From positions 40,534,483 through 40,598,482 of the forward strand of contig CM060306.1 in assembly GCA_030674185.1 (NCBI GenBank): a DNA stretch of 64,000 nt. The letters are read 5' to 3'. The translations under genes and the position numbers were made by a program. Positions 1-11,880 of the stretch are shown piece by piece. This DNA comes from Monoplex corrugatus. Its lineage: Eukaryota > Mollusca > Gastropoda > Littorinimorpha > Ranellidae. The notes under the pieces were generated by a model. The model was given only the letters and a program-made list of their open reading frames with translations, searched no databases and was not told the origin of the DNA. Each line of letters starts with the position of its first letter. The first letter of the stretch is position 1.

Positions 1-378
1 TATGCTTGATCTTAATGCCATTTTGTTGATCTAGACAGAAAACACTTACCTATAAACTGCAGCCTGAGAAAGAGTTTGTCCCGAAGGCAATTTGTTGTGT
101 TTTTGATATATCTGCACAAAAACTTCCTTTATAAAATTCAGTTTTGATGTAAGCGCGCTGTTCTTCAACTCTGAACGTGGCAATGATGTTTGGAAATGAC
201 TATACCCGGCGTGACGCCTTAACAAATAAGGTTCATAATATTTGCATGCAGTCTGATAATTAATTATAGAATCACTGGGATAGGTGCGTGCAAAGTTTCA
301 TAAGTCTGCGGCAATTACCTTTTAAGTTATCAGGACATTCTCGCTATGTATTATTGGATGGCCTTCGTACATAAATGC

Positions 379-382
<4 letters not shown>

Positions 383-469
<87 letters not shown>

Positions 470-562
470 CAAAGCACGTATATGAATAGACATTAAAAGA
501 TATAACGAACGAACGCACGCGTTCGCGCGCATAACATACACACACAACACCACACACACACA

Positions 563-604
<42 letters not shown>

Positions 605-630
605 CACACACACAACACACACACCCCACA
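383..630. repeat. (CA)n microsatellites, two blocks
   Basis: A pure CA run of about 80 bp (383-463) and an interrupted CA run (538-630), separated by about 75 bp of unique sequence. The CACC interruptions recur in many CA tracts of this window. Confidence 0.95.
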
Positions 631-1814
631 TGACGCTCCCTCTGTTGGATATGAAACAACCTTCTTGTTTTCTAAACCGGTGAGTTGAAAAATGAAGGAG
701 AACGAGCATTTGATACAAATGAGACCTAAAATAGGCATTCATGGACAGCTGATTTTCATTTAATTCTGACAAGTCATGAAAAGCTAATCACTTCACGAGC
801 ACGGAAGAGACTCTGTTGCCACTTTTTCCCAGTCTCCCTTTAAAAAAAAATGGGAGATTGATTCATACTGAACAGAAAGACCTGCGTGTCTCTCTGTCAG
901 TCTACCTGTCTGTCTGTCTGTTGACTGTGACAAAGATGAGCAGTATTTTCTCAGCTCTTTATTATATTTTCGGGAAAGCAGTGAACAGTTAAATAATCCC
1001 AAAAGCATGAGTTCGCAAGGTAAAGCTCCCAGATCATGATCTGGCAAACAAAATATATCTCTAAGACCAACAGATTTTTGTTTTGGGGAAAATGTGAAGA
1101 GCACTTTCTTAGGAGCTTCTGAAGAATTAATTTGAAATGTTTTCATTTTTATGACAATCTGCCATCGCTCTCGGTGCACGTGAAGTTTTATATCAACCAA
1201 CGCTTCATCGCGATCATTGTGTGACATTGAAAAGTGTCAGATTAGATTTTCTGTAAGGATTGTTGTTTGAAGAGGGAGGTTGTTGGAATGGCCTGGCCAT
1301 TTTTCCCGCCTAATGGCAACTAAAACGTTGCGCCTCTATTCTTACTGGCGGGAACACATATCAATACTTTCACAGCTTCATCAGCTGCTTTAAATTTTAC
1401 GTGAATGCAACTTTGGCAGAGCCGGTTAGAATTTTTGTAGCTCTGATGTATGTTGACTGTTATGATGCTGAAGAGCTATTGACGTCACAGATATCCCACA
1501 CGTTTTCTGATAGATTTTGTTGTTGTTATTTGGGAGTTATCGTGGGGGGGTGGGAGGGTATCTTTGTACTGGGGAAGGTGGTCTGTATGTTTGTGTTTTT
1601 ATTCGTTTGTTTCCTTGTCTTTGATTTTTTGTTTTTTTTTGTTTTTTTAATTTGGTTTAGTTTGGTATTGATTTCGCTTTGGCTTTTCTGTTTCCTGACT
1701 CCTTAGAGTGCGCGCTAACGACCTCCTGTGCCCCACTGTACCATATTGTCTTGCTCTTTTACTGCTTTAGTAGAAGTTGTGATTTATTGTCGTACTTAAG
1801 TATTTGACCGTCTT

Positions 1815-1815
<1 letters not shown>

Positions 1816-1903
<88 letters not shown>

Positions 1904-1904
1904 C

Positions 1905-1939
<35 letters not shown>

Positions 1940-1961
1940 TCTCTCTTCTCTCTCTCTCCTT

Positions 1962-2023
<62 letters not shown>
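1816..2023 (+). repeat. (CT)n microsatellite, about 200 bp
   Basis: Long polypyrimidine tract with CTCCT and TTCTC interruptions. It is the longest of the CT runs, all of which have CT on the + strand. Confidence 0.95.
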
Positions 2024-2024
<1 letters not shown>

Positions 2025-2391
2025 AGCTCGCTGTGGGTTCATCACACACGCAGGCATGTGTGTTTGAATGAGAGTGTGCGTGTGTGCGCACTTAAATTAC
2101 GATGAAAGCTATGACTTCTTTCCAGAGAACAGAAACTCAAACAGCCCTGGCTCTCAGTTAAAACAAAGGTCATTTATCAGAAGTATTTGTTAAAGCAACA
2201 GAAATGACAACTTTGAAATTAAGTTCACCCGTCTCGGCGCGACTGCTTTTAGTAATGCAAATCCCGAAACTACCAGTACTATTAATAAATCAGTATAATA
2301 TTCTGTGGTCTCATCAATGTATTGCAGTCGGGAAATCCACCAAAACCATCGACAGAAGATTTGAGTTTGCCTTTTGCTTGCTTGCTTGCTT

Positions 2392-2420
2392 CATTGATTG
2401 ATTGATTGATTGATTGATTG
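2392..2420 (+). repeat. (TTGA)n short tandem repeat
   Basis: About seven copies of a GATT/TTGA tetranucleotide, about 70 bp upstream of the splice acceptor of the ATRP start exon. Confidence 0.85.
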
Positions 2421-2477
2421 CTTCACACGGTAATCTCTGTATCCTGTGATTTAATTCTCAGATAAATTCTATGACCT

Positions 2478-2493
2478 GCTCGCTCTGTTTCAG
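2478..2493 (+). promoter_or_regulatory. Splice acceptor before ATRP start exon
   Basis: The sequence GCTCGCTCTGTTTCAG is a pyrimidine-rich tract ending in CAG. The exon would begin at 2494 with 30 nt before the ATG. That leader stays open in the reading frame, so the start is chosen because the ATG at 2524 begins a clear signal peptide. Confidence 0.7.
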
Positions 2494-2523
2494 ACAGTAG
2501 AAACCACCAAAAGTACAGCAGCC

Positions 2524-2711
2524 ATGATGCGGACGTCCCTGGTGCTACTCGCCTTGTTAGTGATTGCCCTTGGTCATGCTCTCCCCACAAAGAATCTCAG
2601 TCGTCAGAAGCGAGGCTTCCGGGTGAATTCAGCCAGTCGGGTGGCGCATGGATACGGCAAGAGACAGTTTAACACGTGGGACGACAACCCGCTGAAAAGT
2701 CAATCTTCTAG
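2524..2711 (+). CDS. Allatotropin-related peptide (ATRP) precursor, coding exon 1
   Basis: First coding exon of a secreted neuropeptide precursor. Residues 1-19 are a signal peptide (MMRTS then LVLLALLVIALGHA), with likely cleavage after Ala19. A short spacer ends in KR at 29-30. Residues 31-44 are GFRVNSASRVAHGY, followed by Gly45 (amide donor) and KR at 46-47. The GFR start, SRVAHGY end and flanking KR/GKR sites match the molluscan allatotropin-related peptide family; the Aplysia form, from memory, differs by one residue. Residues 48-62 are linker. The exon ends in AG before a perfect GTGAGT donor at 2712, leaving two bases of a codon; reading on gives an intronic TGA at 2713. In molluscs and insects such peptides act on orexin/allatotropin-type GPCRs. 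There are two adjacent ATG codons (2524, 2527); either keeps the signal peptide. Confidence 0.93.
2614..2655 (+). other. Mature amidated ATRP peptide
   Basis: Codes for GFRVNSASRVAHGY, bounded upstream by KR (prohormone convertase site) and downstream by Gly-Lys-Arg, the standard signal for dibasic cleavage, carboxypeptidase trimming and conversion of Gly to a C-terminal amide. The predicted product is a 14-residue peptide amide. Only one copy is present in the precursor. Confidence 0.92.
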
Positions 2712-3649
2712 GTGAGTCACTTCCTTTGGCCTTGATTTTGAGTGTGATTTAGTGTGTGATGCGTTTAGTATCGCATAGGTGACCACTTATGGTCTACCAT
2801 TTAACTTGAAAGACGCGTCTGAGCTGAAGCAAGCTCATTTTATGTTTGAATGGTTCAGAAGGTTGTATAAGTAAGGAAAAGATAGACACATTTTCTTGAC
2901 ATAAGTTTAGCCACAAGTACTATAGGTAATTTACTACCCAGTCTCACCTTGAGGGTAAACTAAATTTAGGGACATACTATACATAAGCTAGTGATTAAAT
3001 TTAGGGTTATACTGTACACAAGCGAGACATAGTCAACACAGAATGTCAGTGAACTTCACAACCCTTTTGCTCATGCTGAAAATCATTATCGACAATAGGT
3101 CAAACACTCGCCAGTCTCGTGAGAATAAAGGTTGATAGAAAGGCGATTGTTGGAATTTGCCTCGTAGAAAAGTGTTAACTGTGGTGCTGTTTGCTGAGCA
3201 AGTATTTTTCTTTTCGATAATCAATACCATCAGTTCCGCCTCCATATTCGTGTACGCACCCACAAAAATTTTAAAGCATCCGATTTTTTTCGCTATAATT
3301 ATCAGTGAATAGTTGTGAAAAAGAATGATTACTTAAAACAAAATCCCTCAGTTTCTCGTAGCATCAGTATGGCTGATTTTTTGTAACCTTCAAGGATGAC
3401 AAAACACAATATTTTGGAGTGACACTTGTCCTAAGTAATTTCTGATCTGGCATAAATTATCGGTCTTAAGCAGGTAGTATCTGGTTGCAGTATGTTCTTG
3501 AAATACAATCTCATTACCTTGGAAGGGTTCAAGGTATGATAAATCCCAGTATCTTGTAAACTCATCCAGACTTGCTTTCCTTTTATTAAATAAAACTCAG
3601 CCTTCAGAGTATACAGAAAAGTAGAATGTTTGCCTGATCAATTCTCGAC

Positions 3650-3785
3650 ATCCTAAGTAATTTCTAATTGGTTTCATTGCGAAATGTCCCTGAAGTATCA
3701 TTTTTCGATGCGGTATCTGTATTATAATTGGTTTTATTGCGAAATGTTTCTAAAATATAATTTTTCAGTGTTGTTTCTTTAAACT
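3650..3785 (+). repeat. Short diverged tandem duplication
   Basis: Two copies of about 65 bp share 'AATTGGTTT.ATTGCGAAATGT', starting near 3665 and 3728. Non-coding and intronic. Confidence 0.6.
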
Positions 3786-4249
3786 CAGAATCGAATGAGT
3801 ATTGAGCTGGTCAATAACCAACATAGCCTGAAGCGTTAGCCAGCACTCTGCACCAGTCTGAATATTGACCGCTTTTGTCCACAAGCACAGCCATTATGTG
3901 AACACTTCGGGTCATTGTTAGCAAATTATCAAGTATCGCACTTGTTCTTTCCTTGTGAAATGATGTTTTCTGTTACGAAATGAACTAAATGATGATGTTG
4001 TTGCTGATGCTCCTTCAGTTGTTGAAGACTGCCCTAAAGAATAATTTTTTTGTGTTGTGTGGAAACGTATATTGTCACGTTCGATTAAAATGGTAGGATG
4101 CTGTATTTTGTTCCGTAAAAAGAAACCATGTGAAGAAATTCAACCGACAGATTCAGTTCTGTACAGCATGATCAGTTGATTACATTGAGAGAGAGAGAGA
4201 GAGATCACATCACTACATAAGTATGGTTTGAAACTGTAACTCGATCTGA

Positions 4250-5470
4250 ATATGTAATTTCAGCTGATTAGTCATGTCCAGGTTTCCCATACTGATCAAG
4301 AGTCTATGTTCACTTACGTTTCTAATAAGCATATTCATTCCAGGTCACCAAAACATGAGGATCACGAAAAAGAAAAACCTCGATATCCACGCAAACAATA
4401 ATGTTCTCATCATATCCACCCTAAACCCCACCCAGCCCGGCCTTTCCCCCATACAGCTTATCCCCGGGCTGCTCGTAGTTTAGTTGACAAAAAACAAATG
4501 TCAGCATCCTTTTTTTCCACCACCTGGGTCAGCCTGAGGCAACAGTGATCAATAAAGGTAAGGGAATTGGCAAAAACGCCCCAACGCTGCTAAATAGATT
4601 TATCTGCTGCTTAATATTTTGGGATCTCCCCAGCTTCAGTTCTGTACCGCGACCTTAACCATTTCAGGCCTTCACCCTCCTGCAGAAAATTGGGGATAGG
4701 ATGAGGGTGTGAATAAGTTAAAGTGAGGATCCCCGCGAGCTTCCATGCGAGATGGGCTCCATTTTCTGCCATTATCCACCTGGCAGCCTCTCTCGTACGC
4801 CTCATTGCAAGCAGACATCAACACTTCACTTGGCAGGAAGGGTGCTGGCTTGGTGAGATTCAGCCCAATTGATTTGTTGGTGTGGTTCATTGCAAATATT
4901 TGTTATCATCAATCTAACATTGTTAACAAGCAAGCAGTGTGAAAGTAAAGGGTGTTTTCTTTTAACCTCTCTTCTTTTAACCACAATCCAAAATAGGAAT
5001 AAGGTAAATGAAGTCGTACTTTTGAATTTAGTCTTGTCTTTAATAGGTCTAAAATTGATTGTAAATATGAACATCTTATTGCTGGGTCTATCTAGATATC
5101 AGAATAAAGAAAATGACACAAAATTTGTAATATTATCTGTATTTGGCCAACTACAGAAAATCATACTAACGTATAACATAAAAATGAGAGGTAAGGAAGT
5201 ATCTTTTACCCAACAAGAGTTCCTGCTGTTGCCATTAATGTTTTATATATTTTTCCTTTGTATTCAGTGGGGTGGCGTCCAGGATAACGTTGTGAGACAG
5301 AAGTGCAATGTTTCGCTTCCGAAATACAGGAGGGAGAGATCAATGCTATGATTTTGTCATCCCACAGTTATGGGTTAATGTAACTAAGGCAAATCAGTAT
5401 TCTGCAGATTCTCACCATTATGTATAACCAGTGTTGGTTTTCTGCAGTGGTTCGGTAGACTTGCTTCTGA
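4250..5470 (+). repeat. Tandem array unit 1
   Basis: First of five head-to-tail diverged units. Ordered landmarks are: GTTGACAAAAA near 4481, GCCTGAGGCAACA near 4532, CTAAATAGATTTATC near 4589, an imperfect palindrome at about 4650-4725 (CTTAAC arm to GTTAAAG arm), ATTATCCACCTGGCAGCCTC near 4772, TTGTTGGTGTGGTTC near 4875, TTTGGCCAACTAC near 5142 and TGCTGTTGCCATT near 5226. Short ORFs here are not conserved between units, so I see no protein product. Confidence 0.75.
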
Positions 5471-6433
5471 ACATTTCAAGGAGAGAGTCACATTTAATAA
5501 TAATACACACTACCATGAAAACTAAACGTTTTCCCCTGTTACTATCAAATTCAACTTTTTACACAATGTATCTTTAGATTGCTTAAAATTTGACAAAGAA
5601 AATCCTCAGCGTCTCTTTTTCTCCCCCATCCTGGCCCAGCCTAAAGCAACAACAGTCAACGAAATCAAAAGGATTCGCCAGAACGTTCCTAGCTTCACCT
5701 CCGTCTTGGCAACATGACTCAATAGATTCGTCTACCATTCAACTTTCTGGGACCTTCTCAGGCTTTTACCTGTTCAACAACCTCAACTGTTTCACTCCTC
5801 ACCCTATCCACGTGTTCCATGCTGGAATCTGGTGGATGAGATCAGGGAACGGAAAGGTTAAAATGTGGTTTCTTGGTAAGAATGGGCGGTACCCATTAGC
5901 CGCTATTATCCGCCTGGCAGCTTCTTCTCCAGGCCTTGTTGCAAGCTCTTTGCCATGCAGGAGGGGTTGGGGGGTCTTGCTGAGATTCAGTCCAGCCGAC
6001 GTGTTTATGTGATTTGTTGCAAACATTTCTTAGCAGTGTAATGGTATTGGCATTTTTGCAGAATGATTTCTTATGAGAAATAAAGCAAACCAAATGAAAC
6101 TGAATGTTTGAATTTAATCTTATTATCATCTTAGCGAAAATTCAATTTATTTTAATCTTGATTAAAAATGTTATCCTATTACCAGAAGATCCAATTGCAA
6201 ATTAAAACTTCAAAGAATAAATGCAAATATTTCACCCCATCCCTGTTAGGCCAAAGATGAAACAAAGACCACAAACAGGAAAGACATTCACACATCAAAA
6301 CCCAAGTAAATTGATGTCTGCTATTGCTTTTTTTTAGTTTTTTTTGTTTGTTTTTTTTGTTTGTTTTTTTTTGTTTGTTTGTTTGTTTTTGTGTTGATGG
6401 GTTTTTTGGGGTCACATTTTCATCATTGTTTTG

Positions 6434-6436
<3 letters not shown>

Positions 6437-6494
<58 letters not shown>
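6437..6494. repeat. (AT)n microsatellite
   Basis: About 58 bp of pure alternating AT. It directly adjoins the 3' end of the - strand LINE fragment at 6511-6845 and may have grown from its tail. Confidence 0.95.
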
Positions 6495-6503
<9 letters not shown>

Positions 6504-6510
6504 TATATAT

Positions 6511-6845
6511 CATCATGAGGTGCCCTGCCGCATGGCGTTGGCGATCATGGACTTCTATCTGTCTCTATCTCTCGTTGCCCCTAGCATCTCTCCCACCCCC
6601 CTCGTCCCCAGCCACTCTGCAAGTCCGTCCAGCATTTTCTCCCTGGGTCTACCCGGTGTTGTCTTTCCCTCCAGCTTTCCCGTTGTGACCAGGTGCTCCA
6701 AATCCCCCTTCCTCATAAAATGGCCTATAAATATTGCCTGTCTTTTCCTAATCTTCCTTATGAGTGATCTACTTGTGTCTGCCTCCATCAAGACTGTCTC
6801 GTTTGTTTTCTTTGCTGTCCATGGAACTCTCAACATTCTTCTTAG
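6511..6845 (-). pseudogene. LINE reverse transcriptase C-terminal fragment, copy 1
   Basis: Reading the - strand gives RVPWTAKKTNETVL, then RKIRKRQAIFIGHFMRKG, then PGRPREKMLDGLAEWLGT. This is the conserved C-terminal tail (after the RT thumb) of non-LTR retrotransposons. It is 5'-truncated: no RT catalytic core is present. The 3' end, on the - strand, reads into GATGAT and then the (AT)n tract, and is shared with the copies at 18180 and 45675. Confidence 0.82.
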
Positions 6846-7339
6846 ATATATACATGTAGATAGAGATAGATAGATATTAATGCCATGCTCCTGTCACCCC
6901 CACAAGGTATAGATCAACAATGTAGAACAGACGGTCTGTTCCATGTTTCCTAAGTTGAAATATAATGTGTGTTCGCTTGCTACAATACCCAATAGACTGT
7001 TTCGCTTTAGATCACTTCCACAAGAGGGATGGCATAAGAATAGATGTTTATATCTCCATCCAAAACAAAAATCTTTTCACCACCATCTCAAAGACAAAAT
7101 CTCATCCCCACTGAATTGAACCTTTCTCACACACGTTTATTTCTGGACTGCTTGCAGTTCATTTGACAAAAACAAAAGAACGCCTTTCTCTTACCCGTGT
7201 TGTCCTGGCCTAAGGCAACAATGATCGATAAATCAAACTGATTTGCTGGGATGTTTCAATTGGTCATACCCATCCTGGCAGCATGGCTAAATAGATTTCT
7301 CCACCACTCAAGACTGGGAGCCTCTCCAGCTTCTTCCCA

Positions 7340-8290
7340 GTTCCACGACTTTAACCCCTTACTTTCTTACCCTATCTACCAGATTTCCTCTCCACCTTGG
7401 TCCCAGTTCCAGGACTTTAACCCCTTTACTTTCTTACTCTATCTACCAGATTTCCTCTCCACCTTGGTCCCAGTTCCACGACTTTAACCCTTTTACTTTC
7501 TTACCACTATCACCAGATTTCCTTTACCACTTGGTCTCAGTCACGACTTTAACTCCTTTACTTTCTTACCCTATCTACCAGTTTCCTCTCCAGCTTCTTC
7601 TCAGTTCCACGACTTTAAAACGCCTTTACTTTCTTACCCTACCTACCGATTTCCTCTCCAGCTTCTTCCAAGTTCCACACTTTAACCCCTTCGCTTTCTT
7701 ACTCTATCTACCAGATTTCCCTCTCCAGCTCCTTCCCATTTCCACGACTTTAACCCCTTACTTTCTTACCCTGTCTACCAGATTTCTTCTCCACCTTGGT
7801 CCCAGTTCCACGACTTTAACCGCTGTTACTTTCTTACCCTATCTACCAGATTTCCTCTCCACCTTGGTCCCAGTTCCACGACTTTAAACTCTTTACTTTC
7901 TTACCCTGTTTACCAGATCTTCTTCGCAGTTCCACGACATTTAAACGCTATACTTTCTAACGCTATCTACCAGATTTCCTCTCCACTTGGTCCCAGTTCC
8001 ACGACTTTAACCTTACTTTCTATTACCCCTGTTGGTCCCAGTTCCACGACTTTAAACCTCTTACTTTCTTACCCTATTACCAGATTTTCTCAGCTTGTCG
8101 CAGTTCCACGACTTTAACCCTGTACTTTCTTACCCTATCTACCAGATTTCCTCTCAAGCTTGGTCCAGTTCCACGACTTTAACCCCTGTACTTTCTTACC
8201 ATATCTACCAAATTTCCTCTCCAAGCTTGGTCCCATTCCACGACTTTAACCCTGTACTTTCTTACCATATCTACCAGATTTTCAGGATCA
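7340..8290 (+). repeat. 67-bp minisatellite, about 14 copies
   Basis: The period contains CCAGTTCCACGACTTTAACC, then CTTTCTTACCCTATCTACCAG, then TTTCCTCTCCACCTTGG. Copies vary by small indels, which break the reading frames, so it is non-coding. The repeat monomer corresponds to the left arm of the palindrome found once in units 1, 2, 4 and 5. Confidence 0.92.
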
Positions 8291-8574
8291 GGAATTAAGC
8301 GGCGACTTTACCAACCAGAAGGATTAGACATGCGGCGTATGTGCCAAGGAAAGGGCGTTCAGGCAATTGTACTGCCATTATGTGCCTGACTGCGTCCCTC
8401 TCGCGCCTCGTTGCAAGCAGCCATCAATACTTCACGAGACAGGAAGGGTCGGTGGCTTGCTGAGATTCAAGCCAATCGAGTCGTTGGTGTGGTTCGTTGC
8501 CAGCACTTGTTATCAATCAAACGTTGTTAACAATCAGCCGTCATGTTGTTGACAGCTTTGTTAGATTTCTTTTC

Positions 8575-8755
8575 GCAATAAAACATACAAAGAAATGAAG
8601 TAAATCTGTATACAGTTGAACATATTATTTGTAAATAAAGTAATCTATATACAATTGAACATATTATTTTGTCAATGAAGTAATCTATATACAACTGAAC
8701 ATATTTGCCAAATAATGTGATCTAGTACAATTGAATATATTATTTGTCAGTATCA
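8575..8755 (+). repeat. About 52-bp tandem repeat, four copies
   Basis: Copies share AAGTAATCTATATACAATTGA then ACATATTATTTGT. It lies at the 3' side of array unit 3 and is absent from the other units. Confidence 0.8.
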
Positions 8756-9229
8756 GGCCTAAATGTTATGTAATTTGTAAGTGTAAGTGCATCATTAGTT
8801 GACTTAAGTAGAAATAGAAATACGAACAGAGGTAATCTCATCCCTACTGGGCTAAACTGAAAAATACAGATTAACAAGAAAAGAAAAAGAGAGAAGAAAT
8901 AAAGAACAGAAGAAACGAAGAAAAGTTATTTGTCAGAAAAAAAAATTGGGCAGGAAACTGGCTGCTGCTGTTGCCATTGTTATTTTTGTCATAATATTTT
9001 CCCCTTAGTATTCAGGGAGATATATTGGAATAAATTGTGAGTCAAGAATGCACTGGTTCCTTTTCCTTTTCCTTTCCAGTGAGAGAAAAAGAAAGAAAAC
9101 AGAGACACAGAGACAGCGACAGAGAGACACAGACAGAGAGACAGACAGACAGAGGACTATTATCATGATCATGTCACCCAACAGATACGAAGTAACGATG
9201 CAATAGACAATTCATTGTGTTCTGGGCTG

Positions 9230-9942
9230 CTTGCACTAATCTACAATCTATATCGATTTGCTGTAGTCATCCACTGGACTGTCTTCCTGATCACTTCACA
9301 AAAGGGAAGCAATTAAAACGTTCATTTCCCAACACAAACAGTGCACTTCTCTCCGTCTCTTCGCTGACCCTACCCAGCCCGAACTTTTCCGCAGATATTT
9401 ATCTTCGGATTGCTTTCAGTTCGTTTGACAGAAAAACTCATGTTTCCCCTTCCATATCCTGGCTCCACCGAAGGCAACAATAATCAGTTAAGTAAAGAAA
9501 TTTGATTGGAATGTTTGAACTCTTCATACCTTTCACAGCAAGAGAACTAAACAAATTTATCATCTGCCCAACATTCTGGGCTTGACCAGCCTCTTTCCTG
9601 TTCCACGACCTTAACCCTTACGCTTCCTTATGCTGTCCATCACCTTCCTACAGGAAGCCTGTGGATTGGGTAAGGGGGTGATGGGGTTAAAAAGGAGGCT
9701 TTCTAGTGAGAATGGGCGGTATCTTGTCCCATTTACTGCCATTATCCGCCTGGCAGCCTCTCTAGCATGCCTTGTTGCAAACAGCCATCGATACTTCCCG
9801 AGGCAGAAGGGGTTGAGGGCCTGCTAGGATTTAAGCCAATCGACTTGTTTGTGCGGTTCGTTGCCAACACTTACAGTAATCTAGCTTCATTAGCAATCAA
9901 GCATCATGGTAGTGACAGAATTCACCTCCCTCCCTCCCTCCT

Positions 9943-9980
<38 letters not shown>

Positions 9981-10256
9981 ATTCTCACCACTTTTTTTTC
10001 AGAATTAAAAATATAAGAAAAATCTAAATGAAATCGAATCCTGTCATCATTAGCCCTAAATGAGATTAGATTAGCAAATTAATCCTGTTACTACTGCAAT
10101 GAAATAGAAAATGACAGACAACTGAATGAAAATAAGCAATTCCATTTCTATTTGGCCAAACTACAATAAAAATAAATAAATAAATAAATAAATAAGTAAA
10201 TAAATAACTTACAGACAGAAAGAAAAGGAAAGCGAGTGATTTTGCTGTTGCCATTA

Positions 10257-10341
<85 letters not shown>

Positions 10342-10940
10342 CACTTTATTGTTGGAGAGACCAAGTGAAACAGAGGAAAGGAGACAAGAGTGGGAAGGAG
10401 AGAAAATATGTATAAAATATAGCACCATACTATCAGAATTTTATAAGCATAAAATGATAATGCAAAGTAAGCTGTTCAGCAATATACACAGCACACTCCT
10501 AACACGAATAATGAAAAAAAATATTAAACACGACAAATAAAAGAATGTAAGGCAACATCATAAGGTATACAAGTCATGAGGTGCCAAGTGCATAATTGTG
10601 TCCCCTCGTCGTTCGAAGTAAAATGAGACACTTTAGTGTGTACACAAACCAAAGGGCTGATTCTCGTTAAGAACAGAGTAATGTGGACACGGAAAAGATG
10701 GGAATTTAGGATAAAGACCGAAAAAAGGACAACATGGACTGAAAATTTCCTTGTTGGAGGTGATTGCTTTATGGTGAGACCCTGTTCAAAAAGAACGCAA
10801 AAATTAACTGAATGTGGATTTCTGTATCAGTTAATGTAATCGACAAACTACTCACTGTTACAACACTCGGATATACACAGTGAACTACATATGTACATCT
10901 GATTGATCAGTCTGCCCCGGGTTTCATACGTTGTTGTACA
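9230..10940 (+). repeat. Tandem array unit 4
   Basis: Landmarks: TTCAGTTCGTTTGACAGAAA near 9415, CCGAAGGCAACAATAATC near 9468, AACTAAACAAATTTATC near 9545, a strong palindrome 9611-9690 (TTAACCCTTA at one end, GGGGTTAA at the other, loop around TTCCTACAGGAA), ATTATCCGCCTGGCAGCC near 9742, TTTGGCCAAACTAC near 10151 and TGCTGTTGCCATTAC near 10244. Two (CT)n tracts interrupt it. Confidence 0.75.
9930..10337 (+). repeat. (CT)n microsatellites, two blocks
   Basis: CT runs at 9932-9980 and 10257-10337, both with CT on the + strand, and a TAAA tetranucleotide run between them (10169-10206). Confidence 0.93.
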
Positions 10941-11880
10941 GTCTGCATTGGCTTGTTACAATGGTTCACTGGACTCACTTGCTTTCAGGTCACATTGACT
11001 AGAAGGACGCGTAAAAGAAATCTGTTTACCTCCCTACCCGAACAAAACCCTTCTCACTCTCTCTCTCTCTACTCTCACCTTCATGCAACCCAATCTTTCC
11101 CCAGCACATTTTCTCCGGACTGCTTTCAGTTCGTTCGACAAAGTAAAAACTCCGTCTTTTTCTCTTCCGTGTTGGCCCAGCCTAAGGCAGCAACGATCAA
11201 TGAAGTCAAGAGGATTCACCGGAACGTTCCAATGCTTTCATATCCTTCATGGCAACACCGCTAAATAGATTTATCTATTGACGAACATTCTGGGGCCTCC
11301 CCAGTCCAGGTCTGTGCGCTTAACCTTTCACTGCCTCGCGCAATCCACCAGCTTCTTACAGGAAACTGGAAGATAAGGTGAAAAAGTGAAAGGATGAAAA
11401 AATGAGGAACCAAGGATCCACCAGGTTTCCTGGTGGGAATGAGCGATATCTGGCCCCATTTGTTGCCATTATCCGCCTGGTTGCCTCTCTCGCGTACCTT
11501 GTTGCAAGTAGCCATGGACACTTCATTTGGCAGGAGGGGCTAGAGACTTGCTGAAATTCAAACCAATTGACTTGTTGGCACGGTTCGTTGGGAATACTTC
11601 TAAGCAGTTTAGCATTACAAGCAGTGAGGCTTCATGATGATGACAACTGTTTGTTTTTCTTCACAATAACAAACAGAGAAGAAATAAACTAAATAAACTT
11701 GAACATAAAAATTTCTTCTTGGAACGTTTAAGTGTCATTATTGGACGTAAATCAGATTCAGTTTGTAAATATAATCAGTCACCACTGGGATTAAAGGAAT
11801 CGCAGAAAACAAACAAACAAATCAAAAAAGGAAAAGAAGACGAAAACACTATCCGAAAAAAACTCATTTCGTTTATCCAG
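10940..11880 (+). repeat. Tandem array unit 5
   Basis: Landmarks: GCTTTCAGTTCGTTCGACAAA near 11122, CAGCCTAAGGCAGCAACGATC near 11179, CTAAATAGATTTATCTATTG near 11262, the palindrome at about 11320-11395, ATTATCCGCCTGGTTGCC near 11470 and TTGTTGGCACGGTTCGTTGG near 11571. Homology fades near 11880, ending the array. Confidence 0.75.

Larger units (their letters stand above)
1..2493. other. Upstream / 5' UTR intron region, no coding gene seen
   Basis: No recognisable coding sequence. The stretch carries two (CA)n tracts and one very long (CT)n tract, listed separately. It ends in a good splice acceptor (pyrimidine-rich run then CAG at 2491-2493) directly before the ATRP start exon. At least the distal part is therefore probably an intron lying in the 5' UTR of the ATRP gene. 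The promoter and any non-coding first exon could not be placed. Confidence 0.5.
5470..6960 (+). repeat. Tandem array unit 2 (interrupted by LINE fragment)
   Basis: Carries the same landmarks: TTTGACAAAG near 5590, CCTAAAGCAACAACAG near 5640, AATAGATTCGTC near 5721, the palindrome at about 5770-5860, ATTATCCGCCTGGCAGC near 5905 and TGCAAACATTTC near 6018. Its 3' part is broken by poly-T, an (AT)n tract and a - strand LINE fragment (6511-6845). Confidence 0.72.
6960..9230 (+). repeat. Tandem array unit 3 (expanded)
   Basis: Landmarks: CTTGCAGTTCATTTGACAAAA near 7149, GGCCTAAGGCAACAATGATC near 7208, CTAAATAGATTTCTCC near 7290, CCATTATGTGCCTGACTGCG near 8374, TTGGTGTGGTTCGTTGCC near 8483 and TGCTGTTGCCATTG near 8965. 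The unit is about 1 kb longer than its neighbours because one arm of the internal palindrome has been amplified into a 67-bp minisatellite (7340-8290). Confidence 0.75.

Noticed and set aside
4274..4483. Short open frame with hydrophobic start downstream of ATRP exon 1
   Set aside because: It lies in the tandem array, and the frame is not kept in the other four units.
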